A model generated the notes under the pieces. That model saw only the letters and a list, made by a program, of their open reading frames with translations. It ran no database searches and was not told where the DNA came from. Below are positions 16,575 through 25,531 of a stretch of 64,000 nucleotides of DNA, piece after piece (the stretch's first letter is position 1; each line of letters starts with the position of its first letter). Source of the stretch: Arthrobacter glacialis. Its GTDB lineage: Bacteria; Actinomycetota; Actinomycetes; Actinomycetales; Micrococcaceae. Position numbers and translations under genes: made by a program. The stretch is taken from the NCBI RefSeq assembly GCF_002909445.1, contig NZ_PPXC01000001.1:248001-312000 (forward strand), in the 5' to 3' direction.

Positions 16575-17600
16575 TCAGCGTCCATGTTTGAGCGCCGGGC
16601 CCATGGTGGCGCCGGGAGAGTACGAGCACTCGATCAGCAATTGAGGCAGCGGGTTGTTTTTCTTGTCGATCTGGTCAATCAAGACATCCACTCCCAGTCG
16701 GCCAAGTTCATCGGCCGGGGAAATGAGCACGGCCATTTCCGGCTCTGACATGCTTGCCGTGTCCAGCGAGGAGGCCAAGGCTAGGACGGAAATATCCTGC
16801 GGTAACCGGTAGCCTGCCTGTTGGAGCCCGGCAACAAAACCCGGACCAGCATGTTCATTCATCATCAAAACGCCGGTTGTTTCGGGGTGCTTTGCCGCAA
16901 ATTCCTTGGCCAGCTCGCGGCCTCCTGCCGATGAATGCACGCCACTCATGATGGCGCCGGAGAGGCCGCGTTGGGCTGTGACTTCCCCGAACGCCTTGCG
17001 AGTTCTGGCGACCGGACCGTAGCCGCCGAGCAGCTGGTTGCCAACTCCGCCGTCGATGAGCACCAGGTCGGTGTGCCCGAGTTCAACCAGCCTGTCAATG
17101 GCGTTCTCCACGGCGGATTCAAAGTCAACGTCAACAAAGGGAATCCCTGTGGTGTCCCGGGTACGCCCGATCAAGGCGAAGGGGACGGCGCTTCCGGATA
17201 GTTCGGACACGCGGGGGTCATCGAGTTGGACTTCCATCAGTACCACGCCGTCCACCAGCCCTGAGGATGTTAGCTCGGTGACTGCCTCGGCGTCGTTACT
17301 CATGGGCCACAGCACCAGGTTGTAGCCCCGGAGCCGGGCCTGGTCGGCGGCGCTGGTGAAAAATCGCACCGACGTGGGAGAGAAGCGGTGCTGCAAGGCT
17401 GGGTACAGCAATGCGAGTACGTGGGTGCGGCCCCTGGCCAGCGCGCTACCGACGGCATTGCGGCGGTAGCCCAGATCCTTCATGGCCGCCTCCACCTTGG
17501 CCCGGGTTTTGGGCGAGACGGGTTTTGAGTCGTTGATGGTAAATGACACGGTCGCCAAGGACACGTTCGCCAGATTGGCGACATCCTGCATGGTTGCCAC
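16575..17600 (-). CDS. LacI family transcriptional regulator of the adjacent sugar operon
   Basis: Protein of 341 residues. The N-terminal HTH MQDVANLANVSLATVSFTIN and hinge helix (GSALARGRTHVLALL) are followed by a periplasmic-binding-protein-like sensor domain. It is divergent from the sugar ABC transporter operon. Two near-identical palindromes with the LacI-type central CG (17675-17694 and 17745-17758) lie in the shared spacer and are the expected binding sites. It likely represses the operon until a sugar or its derivative binds. The ligand is unknown. Confidence 0.9.
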   Translation of the reverse strand: MATMQDVANLANVSLATVSFTINDSKPVSPKTRAKVEAAMKDLGYRRNAVGSALARGRTHVLALLYPALQHRFSPTSVRFFTSAADQARLRGYNLVLWPMSNDAEAVTELTSSGLVDGVVLMEVQLDDPRVSELSGSAVPFALIGRTRDTTGIPFVDVDFESAVENAIDRLVELGHTDLVLIDGGVGNQLLGGYGPVARTRKAFGEVTAQRGLSGAIMSGVHSSAGGRELAKEFAAKHPETTGVLMMNEHAGPGFVAGLQQAGYRLPQDISVLALASSLDTASMSEPEMAVLISPADELGRLGVDVLIDQIDKKNNPLPQLLIECSYSPGATMGPALKHGR

Positions 17601-17674
17601 GTTGCTCCTCCCAAGTGTTCTGGGTCTAAGCTACCTCACCCAACTCTAATCAAAGTGTGCTCCAGGGAAGACAC

Positions 17675-17758
17675 AAAGTAAAGCGCTTTACTTTTTCCTT
17701 GACACAACGGCATTGGCACAGGCATGATCAATGTCACACCCTAAGTAAAGCGCTTTAC
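17675..17758 (+). promoter_or_regulatory. Promoter bracketed by two LacI-type operators
   Basis: Operator 1 is the perfect 20-bp palindrome AAAGTAAAGCGCTTTACTTT (17675-17694). Operator 2 has the same core GTAAAGCGCTTTAC (17745-17758). Their centres are 67 bp apart. Between them lie a perfect -35 TTGACA (17699-17704) and a plausible -10 CATGAT (17723-17728, 18-bp spacing). The layout suits repression of the transporter operon at 17955 and possibly of the LacI gene itself. Confidence 0.8.
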
Positions 17759-17954
17759 CGTGAACACTTTGGACCTAACCCAGGAACCATCAATGGCGAG
17801 AATTCCCTCCCGTCAGCGAACGCCGGGCGCCGCCCGGTCCGTAAGGAACCGCCGTCGAACTTTAGGAAAATTGCTTGATTCTCCGCCGCTATGCGAGGGC
17901 GGAATCGTTCACAACCAAGGCACCGCATCACGTAACCGAGCAAAGGAGCTACCC

Positions 17955-19181
17955 GTGAAGAAACAAACTAAGACCCGCCTGAGCAAGTTCTTGGCCATGG
18001 CAGCAATCGCACCCTTCGTCCTGACAGCCTGTGGCGGCGGCGGCAACAGCGCCTCCGGTGACGCAAGCAGCCTGACCCTCATGGACTACTACAACAACGA
18101 TCCAGACAAGGCCCTGATCCAAACGGCCATCGATAAATGCGCCGCAGATATTGGTGTCACGATTACCCGTGAAGTGGTGCCCGGCAAGGACCTGATTCAA
18201 AAGGTCTTGCAGAAGTCGTCCTCCAAGACTCTGCCGGACATCTTGATGCTGGACAACCCGGACGTGCAGGAGATTGCCTCCACCGGAGGCCTTGCCCCGC
18301 TCAGTGACTTCGATGTGGATACCTCCGGGTTTGCCCAGGGCATGCTCGACGCCGGCACCTACGAAGGCGAGGTCTACGGACTGGCACCCACGGCCAACAC
18401 CTTGGGCTTGTTCTACAACAAGAAGCTCCTGGCCGACGCTGGCCTGAAGCCGCCCACAACATGGGAGGAACTCAAGACAACAGCCGCCACGCTGACCGCC
18501 GGCGACCAGTACGGTCTGGCGTTCTCCGCCATAGCCACCTACGAGGGAGCATGGCAGTTCCTGCCGTTCATGTGGACCAATGGCGGCAGCGAAACTGAGT
18601 TGGATTCGCCTGAAAACAAAGAGGCGTTGCAGCTCTGGAAGGACCTGATCGACAGCGGTGCGGTCTCCAAGGGCGCCATCAACTGGGGCCAGGGCGATGT
18701 TAAGGACCAGTTCATGTCTGGCAAGGCAGCCATGATGATCAACGGACCGTGGCAGATTCCGGCACTCAACGATGACGCCGCCCTGGAATGGGGATCCGTT
18801 CAGGTGCCTGTCAACAAGGCCGGCCAGACGCCCACAGCACCTTTGGGTGGCGAGGTTTGGACCATTCCGCAGACAGGGGACAAGGCCAAGCAGGCCAAGG
18901 CCGCTGAATTCATCAGTTGCTTCACCGCAGGAGATACCCAGGTGGCATTGGGCTCCGAACGCTACACGGTACCCACCAAGCCCGAGCTTGCCAAGGAATA
19001 TGTCGCCAAGATGCCCGACATGGAATCGTTCACCGAGCAGATCGCCAACGCACGCTCACGCACGGGCAACCTCGGCGCCGAATGGCCCAAGGCGGCAACC
19101 GCCATCTACACGGCCATCCAGCTGGTGCTGACGGACAAGGCCAGCGTTGATGAGGCCTTCGCTCAAGCTGCCAAGGGCTAA
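17955..19181 (+). CDS. Sugar ABC transporter substrate-binding lipoprotein
   Basis: Protein of 408 residues of the extracellular solute-binding family 1 (maltose/raffinose type). It starts with a basic lead and a lipobox (VLTACGGGG); the Cys would be lipid-anchored to the outer face of the membrane. The GTG at 17955 is the start because AAGGAG lies seven bases upstream and the signal peptide begins there; an open frame further upstream runs through the promoter region and is not coding. Mature-domain motifs include GLAPTANTLGLFYNKKLL and PWQIPAL. It delivers the sugar to the two permeases encoded next. No ATPase gene is present, as is common for actinobacterial CUT1 systems sharing MsiK. Confidence 0.92.
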   Translation: MKKQTKTRLSKFLAMAAIAPFVLTACGGGGNSASGDASSLTLMDYYNNDPDKALIQTAIDKCAADIGVTITREVVPGKDLIQKVLQKSSSKTLPDILMLDNPDVQEIASTGGLAPLSDFDVDTSGFAQGMLDAGTYEGEVYGLAPTANTLGLFYNKKLLADAGLKPPTTWEELKTTAATLTAGDQYGLAFSAIATYEGAWQFLPFMWTNGGSETELDSPENKEALQLWKDLIDSGAVSKGAINWGQGDVKDQFMSGKAAMMINGPWQIPALNDDAALEWGSVQVPVNKAGQTPTAPLGGEVWTIPQTGDKAKQAKAAEFISCFTAGDTQVALGSERYTVPTKPELAKEYVAKMPDMESFTEQIANARSRTGNLGAEWPKAATAIYTAIQLVLTDKASVDEAFAQAAKG

Positions 19182-19246
19182 CGCCACCACCATTTCGACG
19201 CCGGTTCCGCACCCAACGTTGCTGCGGAACCGGCAGAGAGGCCACC

Positions 19247-20215
19247 ATGACTTCCCTTTCAACCGACGCGCCCGCTGCGTCCACCGCCCGATCCGGCAAG
19301 AGGGCGGCTACACCTGAATCGCGGCCGCGGCAGAGTTTCTGGGCCCGCGAAAATATCGCCAAAATTCTTTTCGTAGTGCCTGCTGGCTTGTACATGCTGC
19401 TGTTCTTTGGCTACCCCGTGGCCAAGAACCTCGTCATGAGCATGCAGGACTACACAACCAAGACCTTCTTCACCGGCGAAGCCCCGTGGGTTGGATTCCA
19501 GAACTACATAACAGTCATCAGCTCAAATCTGTTTGGGCCGGCGTTGCTCAACACGGCACTGTTCACTATTGCCTCCATTGCCGGCCAGTTCGCAATTGGG
19601 CTCGCGCTGGCATGTTTCTTCAACCGCAACTTTCCGCTCAGCCGCTTCCTGCGGGCCATGCTGCTGCTCCCGTGGCTGCTGCCACTGATTGTAGCCAGTG
19701 CCACATGGCGCTCCATCCTTGATCAGGACTCCGGAATCCTGAACCAATTCCTGGGTACGTTTGGCGTCCCCGCCATCCCGTGGCTGACAAGCCCCGACGT
19801 GGCACTGCTCGCCGTCATCCTTGTCAACATCTGGGTGGGCATTCCCTTCAACGTCACGTTGCTTTACGGCGGACTCCAAGACATCCCGGCGGAACTCTAT
19901 GAGGCTGGGCAACTGGACGGCGCCACCGGGTGGAAGGCGTTTCGGTACATCACCTGGCCCAACCTTCGCCCGGTTGTCAGTGTGGTGCTGATTCTGGGAG
20001 TTGTCTACACCATCAAGGTTTTGGACATCATTTTGGGTCTGACGAACGGTGGCCCGGCAAACTCGACCCAAACCATTGCTGTGCGGTCCTACCAGGAATC
20101 GTTCGTCAATTTCGAGTTCGGGGTGGGTGCCGCATTCTCCAATATTCTGATCATCATTTCCCTCGTGTTCGCCGTCATCTACCTGCGGGCAAATCGCCGC
20201 GCTGTCGATGAGTAG
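19247..20215 (+). CDS. Sugar ABC transporter permease, MalF type
   Basis: Protein of 322 residues with six hydrophobic segments and the cytosolic EAA loop (ELYEAGQLDGATGWKAFRYI, near residue 225) that docks the ATPase. The first ~35 residues are hydrophilic. It pairs with the downstream permease (10-base gap) to form the membrane channel. GAGAGG precedes the ATG. Confidence 0.92.
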   Translation: MTSLSTDAPAASTARSGKRAATPESRPRQSFWARENIAKILFVVPAGLYMLLFFGYPVAKNLVMSMQDYTTKTFFTGEAPWVGFQNYITVISSNLFGPALLNTALFTIASIAGQFAIGLALACFFNRNFPLSRFLRAMLLLPWLLPLIVASATWRSILDQDSGILNQFLGTFGVPAIPWLTSPDVALLAVILVNIWVGIPFNVTLLYGGLQDIPAELYEAGQLDGATGWKAFRYITWPNLRPVVSVVLILGVVYTIKVLDIILGLTNGGPANSTQTIAVRSYQESFVNFEFGVGAAFSNILIIISLVFAVIYLRANRRAVDE

Positions 20216-20224
20216 GAGACCTCA

Positions 20225-21085
20225 ATGACTACTGCAACCCTGAACCACAGCAGTGTTCGCGTGAGCGCGCTGCGACGTAAAGCCATCAAAACCCGGGCCT
20301 CCACCGTCCTGGGAATCCTTTTCCTGGCCTTCATGTTGTTCCCCATCTATTGGATGGTCAACGCCTCGCTGCAACCATCCGGCAACACCCTCTCAGCGGA
20401 CTTCTTCCCATGGAATCCGAGTTTTGCCGGCTATGAAAAGGCCATCGCAGATCAAGGCAAGAATCTGCTGACAAGTCTTGTCATTGCCCTCGGAACGGTT
20501 GTTGTGACACTTGCCATCGCAGCGCCGGCAGCCTACGCCCTGGCCCAGTTCAAATTTCGCTGGATTAGTTGGGCGTTGCTTGCCATCCTGATCGCCCAGA
20601 TGATCCCGGGCGTTGTTATCGCCAATGCCCTGTATGCCGCCTACAACAATCTGGGACTTTTGAACTCCATCCCCGGTCTTGTTTTGGCAGATGCAAGCCA
20701 TGCCATCCCGTTCGCCATCTTGATCATGCGGGCATCGATGATGAGCATCCCGGCGTCGATCATTGAGGCTGCGCGCGTGGACGGGGCAGGCCAAGTCCGG
20801 GCCTTTTTCTCCATCGCCATGCCCATCGCCAAAAATGCCCTCATCACGGCAGGCCTTTTTGCCTTCCTCTTCGCCTGGAGCGACTTCTTGTTTGCGTTGA
20901 CGCTGACTACCACCGATGAGATTCGCCCCGTGACGCTGGGCATCTACCAGTACCTCGGCACCCAAGTCTCCAACTGGAGCGCCGTCATGGCAACTGCCGT
21001 GTTGTCCTCGTTGCCAGCCATCGTGCTCTTGGTGGTGGCACAGAAGTACATCGCCGCCGGGGCAACCGGTGGAGCCGTGAAATAG
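20225..21085 (+). CDS. Sugar ABC transporter permease, MalG type
   Basis: Protein of 286 residues with six membrane segments, a MalG-like opening (FLAFMLFPIYWMVNASLQP) and the EAA loop SIIEAARVDGAGQVRAFFSI. It is the second channel subunit. TAGGAG lies directly upstream of the ATG. A 60-base gap separates it from the thuA-like gene, which is probably in the same transcript. Confidence 0.92.
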   Translation: MTTATLNHSSVRVSALRRKAIKTRASTVLGILFLAFMLFPIYWMVNASLQPSGNTLSADFFPWNPSFAGYEKAIADQGKNLLTSLVIALGTVVVTLAIAAPAAYALAQFKFRWISWALLAILIAQMIPGVVIANALYAAYNNLGLLNSIPGLVLADASHAIPFAILIMRASMMSIPASIIEAARVDGAGQVRAFFSIAMPIAKNALITAGLFAFLFAWSDFLFALTLTTTDEIRPVTLGIYQYLGTQVSNWSAVMATAVLSSLPAIVLLVVAQKYIAAGATGGAVK

Positions 21086-21145
21086 CCCCCAAACGTGCAC
21101 CCCCTACAACTTACGCAACACCATGAAAAAGGAAAGTGAACACCA

Positions 21146-21934
21146 ATGTCTGCAATCGCTAACCCGGAAACCCCCATCAACGTCGTCGTGTGGGGAGAAA
21201 ACCGGCACGAACAAGTGGAGCAGAGCGTTCGGGACATCTACCCGAACGGCATGCACACCACCATTAAAGAAGGCATCGAAGAGAACCTGGGCGCAGCTGT
21301 TGCCGTGACCACAGTGACTCTGGATGATCCAGAACACGGTCTGACGGAGGAAGTTCTTGCCGCCACCGACGTCCTGATCTGGTGGGGCCATGCCGCCCAC
21401 GATGAAGTCTCCGATGAGGTGGTTGAGCGCGTGCACAAGCATGTACTGGCAGGTATGGGCCTGCTGGTGTTGCACTCGGGCCACTGGTCCAAGATCTTCG
21501 GCAAGCTCATGGGGACCTCCTGCACCCTGCGCTGGCGTTCGGAGCAAGACCGCGAACTCGTGTGGACAGTAGACCCCACCCACCCCATTGCCCAGGGCGT
21601 GCCGCACCCGTTCATCATTCCGGCCCAGGAAATGTACGGCGAGTACTTCGACGTCCCCGCACCGGATGAGCTCATCTTCCTCTCTACCTTCACCGGCGGG
21701 GAAGTGTTCCGCAGCGGCATGACCTACCGTCGCGGATTCGGCAAGATCTTCTTCTTCAGTCCCGGCGACCAGGACTACCCCGTCTACCACCAGAAGGAAG
21801 TCCGTAAAGTCATTGCCAACGGAGTTCAATGGGCCAAGACGCTTCGCCCGGAACGCGCCGAGCCTGTGCTGTTGCGCTATGAAACCGAAGACTTCTACAA
21901 CGGCAAAGGCTACCAGGGGGCGATTGCACATTGA
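21146..21934 (+). CDS. ThuA domain protein (trehalose utilisation family)
   Basis: Protein of 262 residues with the glutamine-amidotransferase-like ThuA fold. Segments seen include [11 protein letters not shown] at the start, [30 protein letters not shown] and the late [13 protein letters not shown]. In rhizobia ThuA and ThuB process trehalose through a 3-keto intermediate; the biochemical step of ThuA is not firmly settled. Here the next gene encodes a Gfo/Idh dehydrogenase (ThuB-like class) and overlaps by four bases (TTGA), so the two proteins are likely coupled in oxidising an imported disaccharide or glycoside. Confidence 0.88.
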   Translation: MSAIANPETPINVVVWGENRHEQVEQSVRDIYPNGMHTTIKEGIEENLGAAVAVTTVTLDDPEHGLTEEVLAATDVLIWWGHAAHDEVSDEVVERVHKHVLAGMGLLVLHSGHWSKIFGKLMGTSCTLRWRSEQDRELVWTVDPTHPIAQGVPHPFIIPAQEMYGEYFDVPAPDELIFLSTFTGGEVFRSGMTYRRGFGKIFFFSPGDQDYPVYHQKEVRKVIANGVQWAKTLRPERAEPVLLRYETEDFYNGKGYQGAIAH

Positions 21935-23076
21935 GCACTTTTGCCACCACTGATACTCCCGGCCGGCTGCGCCTGGTCCAAGTTGGTGCCGGCGGCATGG
22001 GGAAGGCCTGGATCGAGGCGATCACGGCAAACCCGGACGTGGAATTGGTGGGCCTGGTTGATCTGAACACGGACACCGCCCACGCGGCGCTTGCCGAGAA
22101 GGGACTTGCTGGCGTCCTGGTGGGGACCAGTGTCAGCGACGTCGCCGCAGCAACTGGTGCCCACGCGGTGGTCAATGTGACAGTGCCCGTGGCCCACCAC
22201 CCTGTCAATGTTGAGGCCATGTTTGCCGGCCTGCCGGTGTTGTGTGAGAAACCGGCCGCACCGACCGTTGCCGAGGCGCTGTCCCTGGCCGCCAGCGCGG
22301 AAGCCAGTGGCCAGCTGCTGATGATCAGCCAGTCCCGTCGCTACTTCAACTCCCTGACCCAGCTCAAGGCAGTCACCGGCGAGCTGGGGGAGATCGGGGT
22401 CATCACCACCGAGTTCTTCAAGGCGCCGCACTTCGGCGGATTCCGCGAGGACATGGACCACGTGTTGTTGGTGGATATGGCCATTCACCCGTTCGACGCC
22501 GTCCGTCACCTCACGGGCCAGGACCCAGTCAGCGTGTACTGCGAGGAATTCAACCCCGCCTGGAGCTGGTACAAGGCCGACGCCGCGGCTACCGCCATCT
22601 TCGAATTCTCCAGCGGCCTGCGCTATGTGTACTCAGGTTCCTGGTGCGCGGACGGCCAAGAAACCTCGTGGAACGGGCAGTGGCGGGTCAACGGGGAACG
22701 GGGGACGGCGCGTTGGGACGGCGAGCAGGCGCCTGTTGTTGACGCCGTCGATGCGGCCGGCGGCAAGCTTGGGGTGCCGGCAGTCGCCGCCGGTCCCGAG
22801 CAGATCGCCGGATCACTGGCCGAGTTCGTCTCCGCGATCCGCACAGGCAAGGTGCCGGACGGGGAGATTCATGCCAATGTGCATTCGCTGGCCATGGTGG
22901 AAGCGGCAGTGCTTTCCGCCGAAACCGGACAGCGCGTGCGGATTGACGACGTCCTGACGGCTGCTTATGAGCAGGCGCTGGTCGCCGAAAAGAATGCCGA
23001 GGTCAAAGCTGTCCTGGCGGCTTGGGGATCACCGCTGGGCCGCCTCGCCTGCCGGGCGGAAGCCATCAGTCGCTAA
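21931..23076 (+). CDS. Gfo/Idh/MocA family oxidoreductase
   Basis: Protein of 381 residues. It has a Rossmann loop [12 protein letters not shown] (~15-26), the nicotinamide-site motif CEKPAA (~100), and the catalytic helix [14 protein letters not shown] with its conserved His near residue 190. These NAD(P)-dependent enzymes oxidise or reduce sugar hydroxyls. The start is a TTG overlapping the thuA-like stop, an uncommon start codon forced by the overlap and the lack of any ATG or GTG before the conserved region. Context suggests formation or reduction of a keto-sugar taken up by the upstream transporter. Confidence 0.88.
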   Translation: MSTFATTDTPGRLRLVQVGAGGMGKAWIEAITANPDVELVGLVDLNTDTAHAALAEKGLAGVLVGTSVSDVAAATGAHAVVNVTVPVAHHPVNVEAMFAGLPVLCEKPAAPTVAEALSLAASAEASGQLLMISQSRRYFNSLTQLKAVTGELGEIGVITTEFFKAPHFGGFREDMDHVLLVDMAIHPFDAVRHLTGQDPVSVYCEEFNPAWSWYKADAAATAIFEFSSGLRYVYSGSWCADGQETSWNGQWRVNGERGTARWDGEQAPVVDAVDAAGGKLGVPAVAAGPEQIAGSLAEFVSAIRTGKVPDGEIHANVHSLAMVEAAVLSAETGQRVRIDDVLTAAYEQALVAEKNAEVKAVLAAWGSPLGRLACRAEAISR

Positions 23077-23271
23077 TCGGTGAGCGATGTGACGGCCGGT
23101 CGCGTGGGTAGGGTGAGCCCTTCCTGCGCGGCCTGCGTCTGCGTCGTTGTGTTTCCGCGAGCGGCGATGGAAACGCTCAGCTAGATCTACAACCCGGACT
23201 GACATTGGGGGAATGATGCACGGGCCATCAGCGAGTCCTTGCCATCACTCATCGGCACCGTCCAGGCCGAT

Positions 23272-23925
23272 TCAGCGGTCCTGCCCAGCGTCCAACGACA
23301 GCCAGTTTTCTCGTGTTGCCAACGCGGCCCCATCGGCATCCCCAACACTGGCGAGCTTGATGATCTGTGCGTGCACCGTCACTGAATGCCGGGCATCGTC
23401 AGTGCTGAAGCGCTGGTACTCGCTGCGCCGGAGCACGGGCATGGCCTGTTCCAGGACCACCGGAATCATGGCGTTTCCTGATGCGTCAACCATCACGGCA
23501 TGAAACTTGTCGTCGGCAGTCAGGGCGGCATCGACGTCGTCCGCATCCAGCGCTGCGGAGAAGCCTGCGTTCGCAGCAACCATGGCGGCAATCTGGTTCG
23601 GGCCCAAGGCGGGCACGGCCAGTCGGGCGGCCAGCTCATGCATTGCGGCCACCACTTGCTGGGCGTTGCGGGTTGACTGCGCGTCAAGCGGGGCCACGAT
23701 GGTTGCCCGGCCCGGTGTGGTGACAACAAGACCGGCGCGCTCAAGGCGTAGCAACGCCTCACGAATGGGGGTCCTGCTGACGCCCAGCCATGACTCCAGT
23801 TCGGGGTCCTTGAGGCGTTCGCCCGGGGCAAAGATGCCGTCAATAATGGCATTGCGGATGGAATCGTAGACATCATCGCGCAGCAGGGACCGCTTGTGAA
23901 TGCCGTGCGGCAGGGGAGTGGGCAT
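23272..23925 (-). CDS. GntR family regulator, FadR/FCD subfamily
   Basis: Protein of 217 residues: an N-terminal winged helix ([20 protein letters not shown], then [20 protein letters not shown]) and a C-terminal all-helical FCD ligand domain ([14 protein letters not shown] is the metal-binding D..H segment). The ATG at 23925 is chosen because an upstream open frame covers the operator region. It is divergent from the ACC deaminase gene. A 24-bp perfect palindrome over that gene's -10 region is the expected binding site, so this is probably its repressor, analogous in role but not in family to the Lrp-type AcdR of proteobacteria. Confidence 0.88.
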   Translation of the reverse strand: MPTPLPHGIHKRSLLRDDVYDSIRNAIIDGIFAPGERLKDPELESWLGVSRTPIREALLRLERAGLVVTTPGRATIVAPLDAQSTRNAQQVVAAMHELAARLAVPALGPNQIAAMVAANAGFSAALDADDVDAALTADDKFHAVMVDASGNAMIPVVLEQAMPVLRRSEYQRFSTDDARHSVTVHAQIIKLASVGDADGAALATRENWLSLDAGQDR

Positions 23926-24029
23926 GCAACATAGGATATATCGCCGTAGGTCTCTCGAGGCGTTCTTGGAATGGCCCGGCCCCAAATTGCTTGCAACCAG
24001 CTGCCCAGCTGCGCAAAGCGCGAAAACCC

Positions 24030-24071
24030 TTGACAGCCACGCACAAAGCGTATGCAATATATTGCATACGC
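24030..24071 (+). promoter_or_regulatory. acdS promoter with overlapping palindromic operator
   Basis: A perfect -35 TTGACA (24030-24035) is followed after 17 bp by TGCAAT (24053-24058). A 24-bp perfect palindrome covers the -10 at 24048-24071; each half is GCGTATGCAATA. Repressor binding there would block RNA polymerase. GTATGC/GCATAC half-sites suit FCD-type GntR proteins such as the divergent gene product. Confidence 0.8.
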
Positions 24072-24133
24072 AAAAGGAGGTGTGCTCCCGCCGAGCAGCA
24101 CCCACCCAAGCTCCGACCCGACAAGGACCTCCC

Positions 24134-25141
24134 ATGGCCATCGCCGATTTTGAACGCTATCCGCTAACCTTCGGGCCCAGCCCCATCCACGATCTGCCCA
24201 GGCTGAGCAACCACCTGGGCGGGGCCAAAATTTGGGCCAAACGCGAAGACGTGAACAGCGGGCTGGCCTTTGGCGGCAACAAAACGCGCAAGCTTGAGTA
24301 CATTGTTCCGGACGCCATCGCCCAAGGTGCCGACACCCTGGTCTCCATTGGCGGCTACCAGTCCAACCACACCCGCCAGGTGGCTGCCGTTGCGGCAAAA
24401 ATTGGTATGAAGGCGCGCCTGGTGCAGGAAAACTGGGTGGACTGGCCGGATCCACTGAGCGACCGCGTGGGCAATATTCAGCTTTCCCGCATCATGGGCG
24501 CCGATGTCCGTCTCGATGCGGCCGGCTTTGATATTGGCATTCGCAGCAGCTGGGAGCAAGCCATCAAGGATGTAGAGGACTCCGGCGGCAAACCTTATCC
24601 CATCCCGGCTGGCGCCTCGGAGCACCACTTGGGTGGCCTGGGTTTCGCCAATTGGGCCTATGAAGTTCAGGCGCAAGAAGAAGAAATGGGCGTCTTCTTC
24701 GACACCATCATTGTTTGCACTGTCACCGGGTCCACCCACGCCGGCATGATCGCCGGCTTTGCCGGGCAGGACCGTCCCCGCCGCGTCATCGGCATTGACG
24801 CCTCCGCCACCATCGAGAAGACCCGCGCGCAGGTGGCCCGCATAGCCCGCCACACAGCGGCGCTGATAGGGCTGGGACGCGAACTGCGCGACGACGAGAT
24901 CACCGTCCTTGAAGGGTGGGCCGGAGACCTCTACGGTATTCCCGTGGAGTCCACCATGGAAGCAATCCGCCTCTCTGGCTCCCTCGAAGGCATGATCATC
25001 GACCCCGTCTACGAAGGAAAGTCGATGGCCGGACTCATCGACCTGGTCCGCGCCAAGGACATCCCCGCCACCAGCAATGTCCTTTACGCGCACCTGGGCG
25101 GACAGTTGGCGCTGAACGCCTACAGTGGCCTGTTCCGCTAA
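24134..25141 (+). CDS. acdS: 1-aminocyclopropane-1-carboxylate (ACC) deaminase
   Basis: PLP-dependent enzyme of 335 residues that breaks the plant ethylene precursor ACC into 2-oxobutanoate and ammonia. The PLP lysine is Lys50 in [10 protein letters not shown], and the nucleophile Ser77 lies in GGYQSNHT. The residues that separate true ACC deaminases from D-cysteine desulfhydrases are present: Tyr293-Glu294 in DPVYEGKS and Leu321 in YAHLGGQ (equivalent to Tyr294, Glu295 and Leu322 of the Pseudomonas enzyme). This supports plant-associated life. The ATG at 24134 begins the conserved region. It stands alone under its own GntR regulator. Confidence 0.93.
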   Translation: MAIADFERYPLTFGPSPIHDLPRLSNHLGGAKIWAKREDVNSGLAFGGNKTRKLEYIVPDAIAQGADTLVSIGGYQSNHTRQVAAVAAKIGMKARLVQENWVDWPDPLSDRVGNIQLSRIMGADVRLDAAGFDIGIRSSWEQAIKDVEDSGGKPYPIPAGASEHHLGGLGFANWAYEVQAQEEEMGVFFDTIIVCTVTGSTHAGMIAGFAGQDRPRRVIGIDASATIEKTRAQVARIARHTAALIGLGRELRDDEITVLEGWAGDLYGIPVESTMEAIRLSGSLEGMIIDPVYEGKSMAGLIDLVRAKDIPATSNVLYAHLGGQLALNAYSGLFR

Positions 25142-25531
25142 TCCGAGCACGACGTCGGGCACCCACTTCCCGCTGACGGTCAAGCCGGCGCGGGGCCGGG
25201 CTGCGGCTTGTCACCCGCAGTACCACCGTGGGCCCGCCACTGCTGCGCGAGATACGCCCTGTCCAGCTCATGCGATTCAGCCACCGAAACCTCCCAATGC
25301 AGGCCCCCGTCCGAGCTGATCCTCTCCGAACCGCACGCCCCAAAGCGGGAATCTGGGGCGGATCAGGGCGGGACAGCGCGGCTCTTCCACAAGTGAAGTT
25401 TTTTGCGTTACAGTTTCATATTGTGAGTTAGAGAACAGCAGCCCCAATCCGTCCGTTGATCGCCGCGCTTCGATGCGCCGCTTGATCGCGTTAGACACGT
25501 CTGCCAAACCCCCATTTTTTAGAAGGCTTTT
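25142..25531. other. Intergenic stretch with a possible decayed minus-strand frame
   Basis: No intact gene is seen. On the minus strand a frame between about 25356 and 25180 reads like protein (GLHWEVSVAESHELD, then RAYLAQQWRAHGG) but has no start codon context and is bounded by stops. It could be the tail of a decayed gene. The last ~130 bases are AT-richer and should hold the promoter of the ABC exporter; AGAAGG precedes the GTG start at 25532. Confidence 0.35.
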
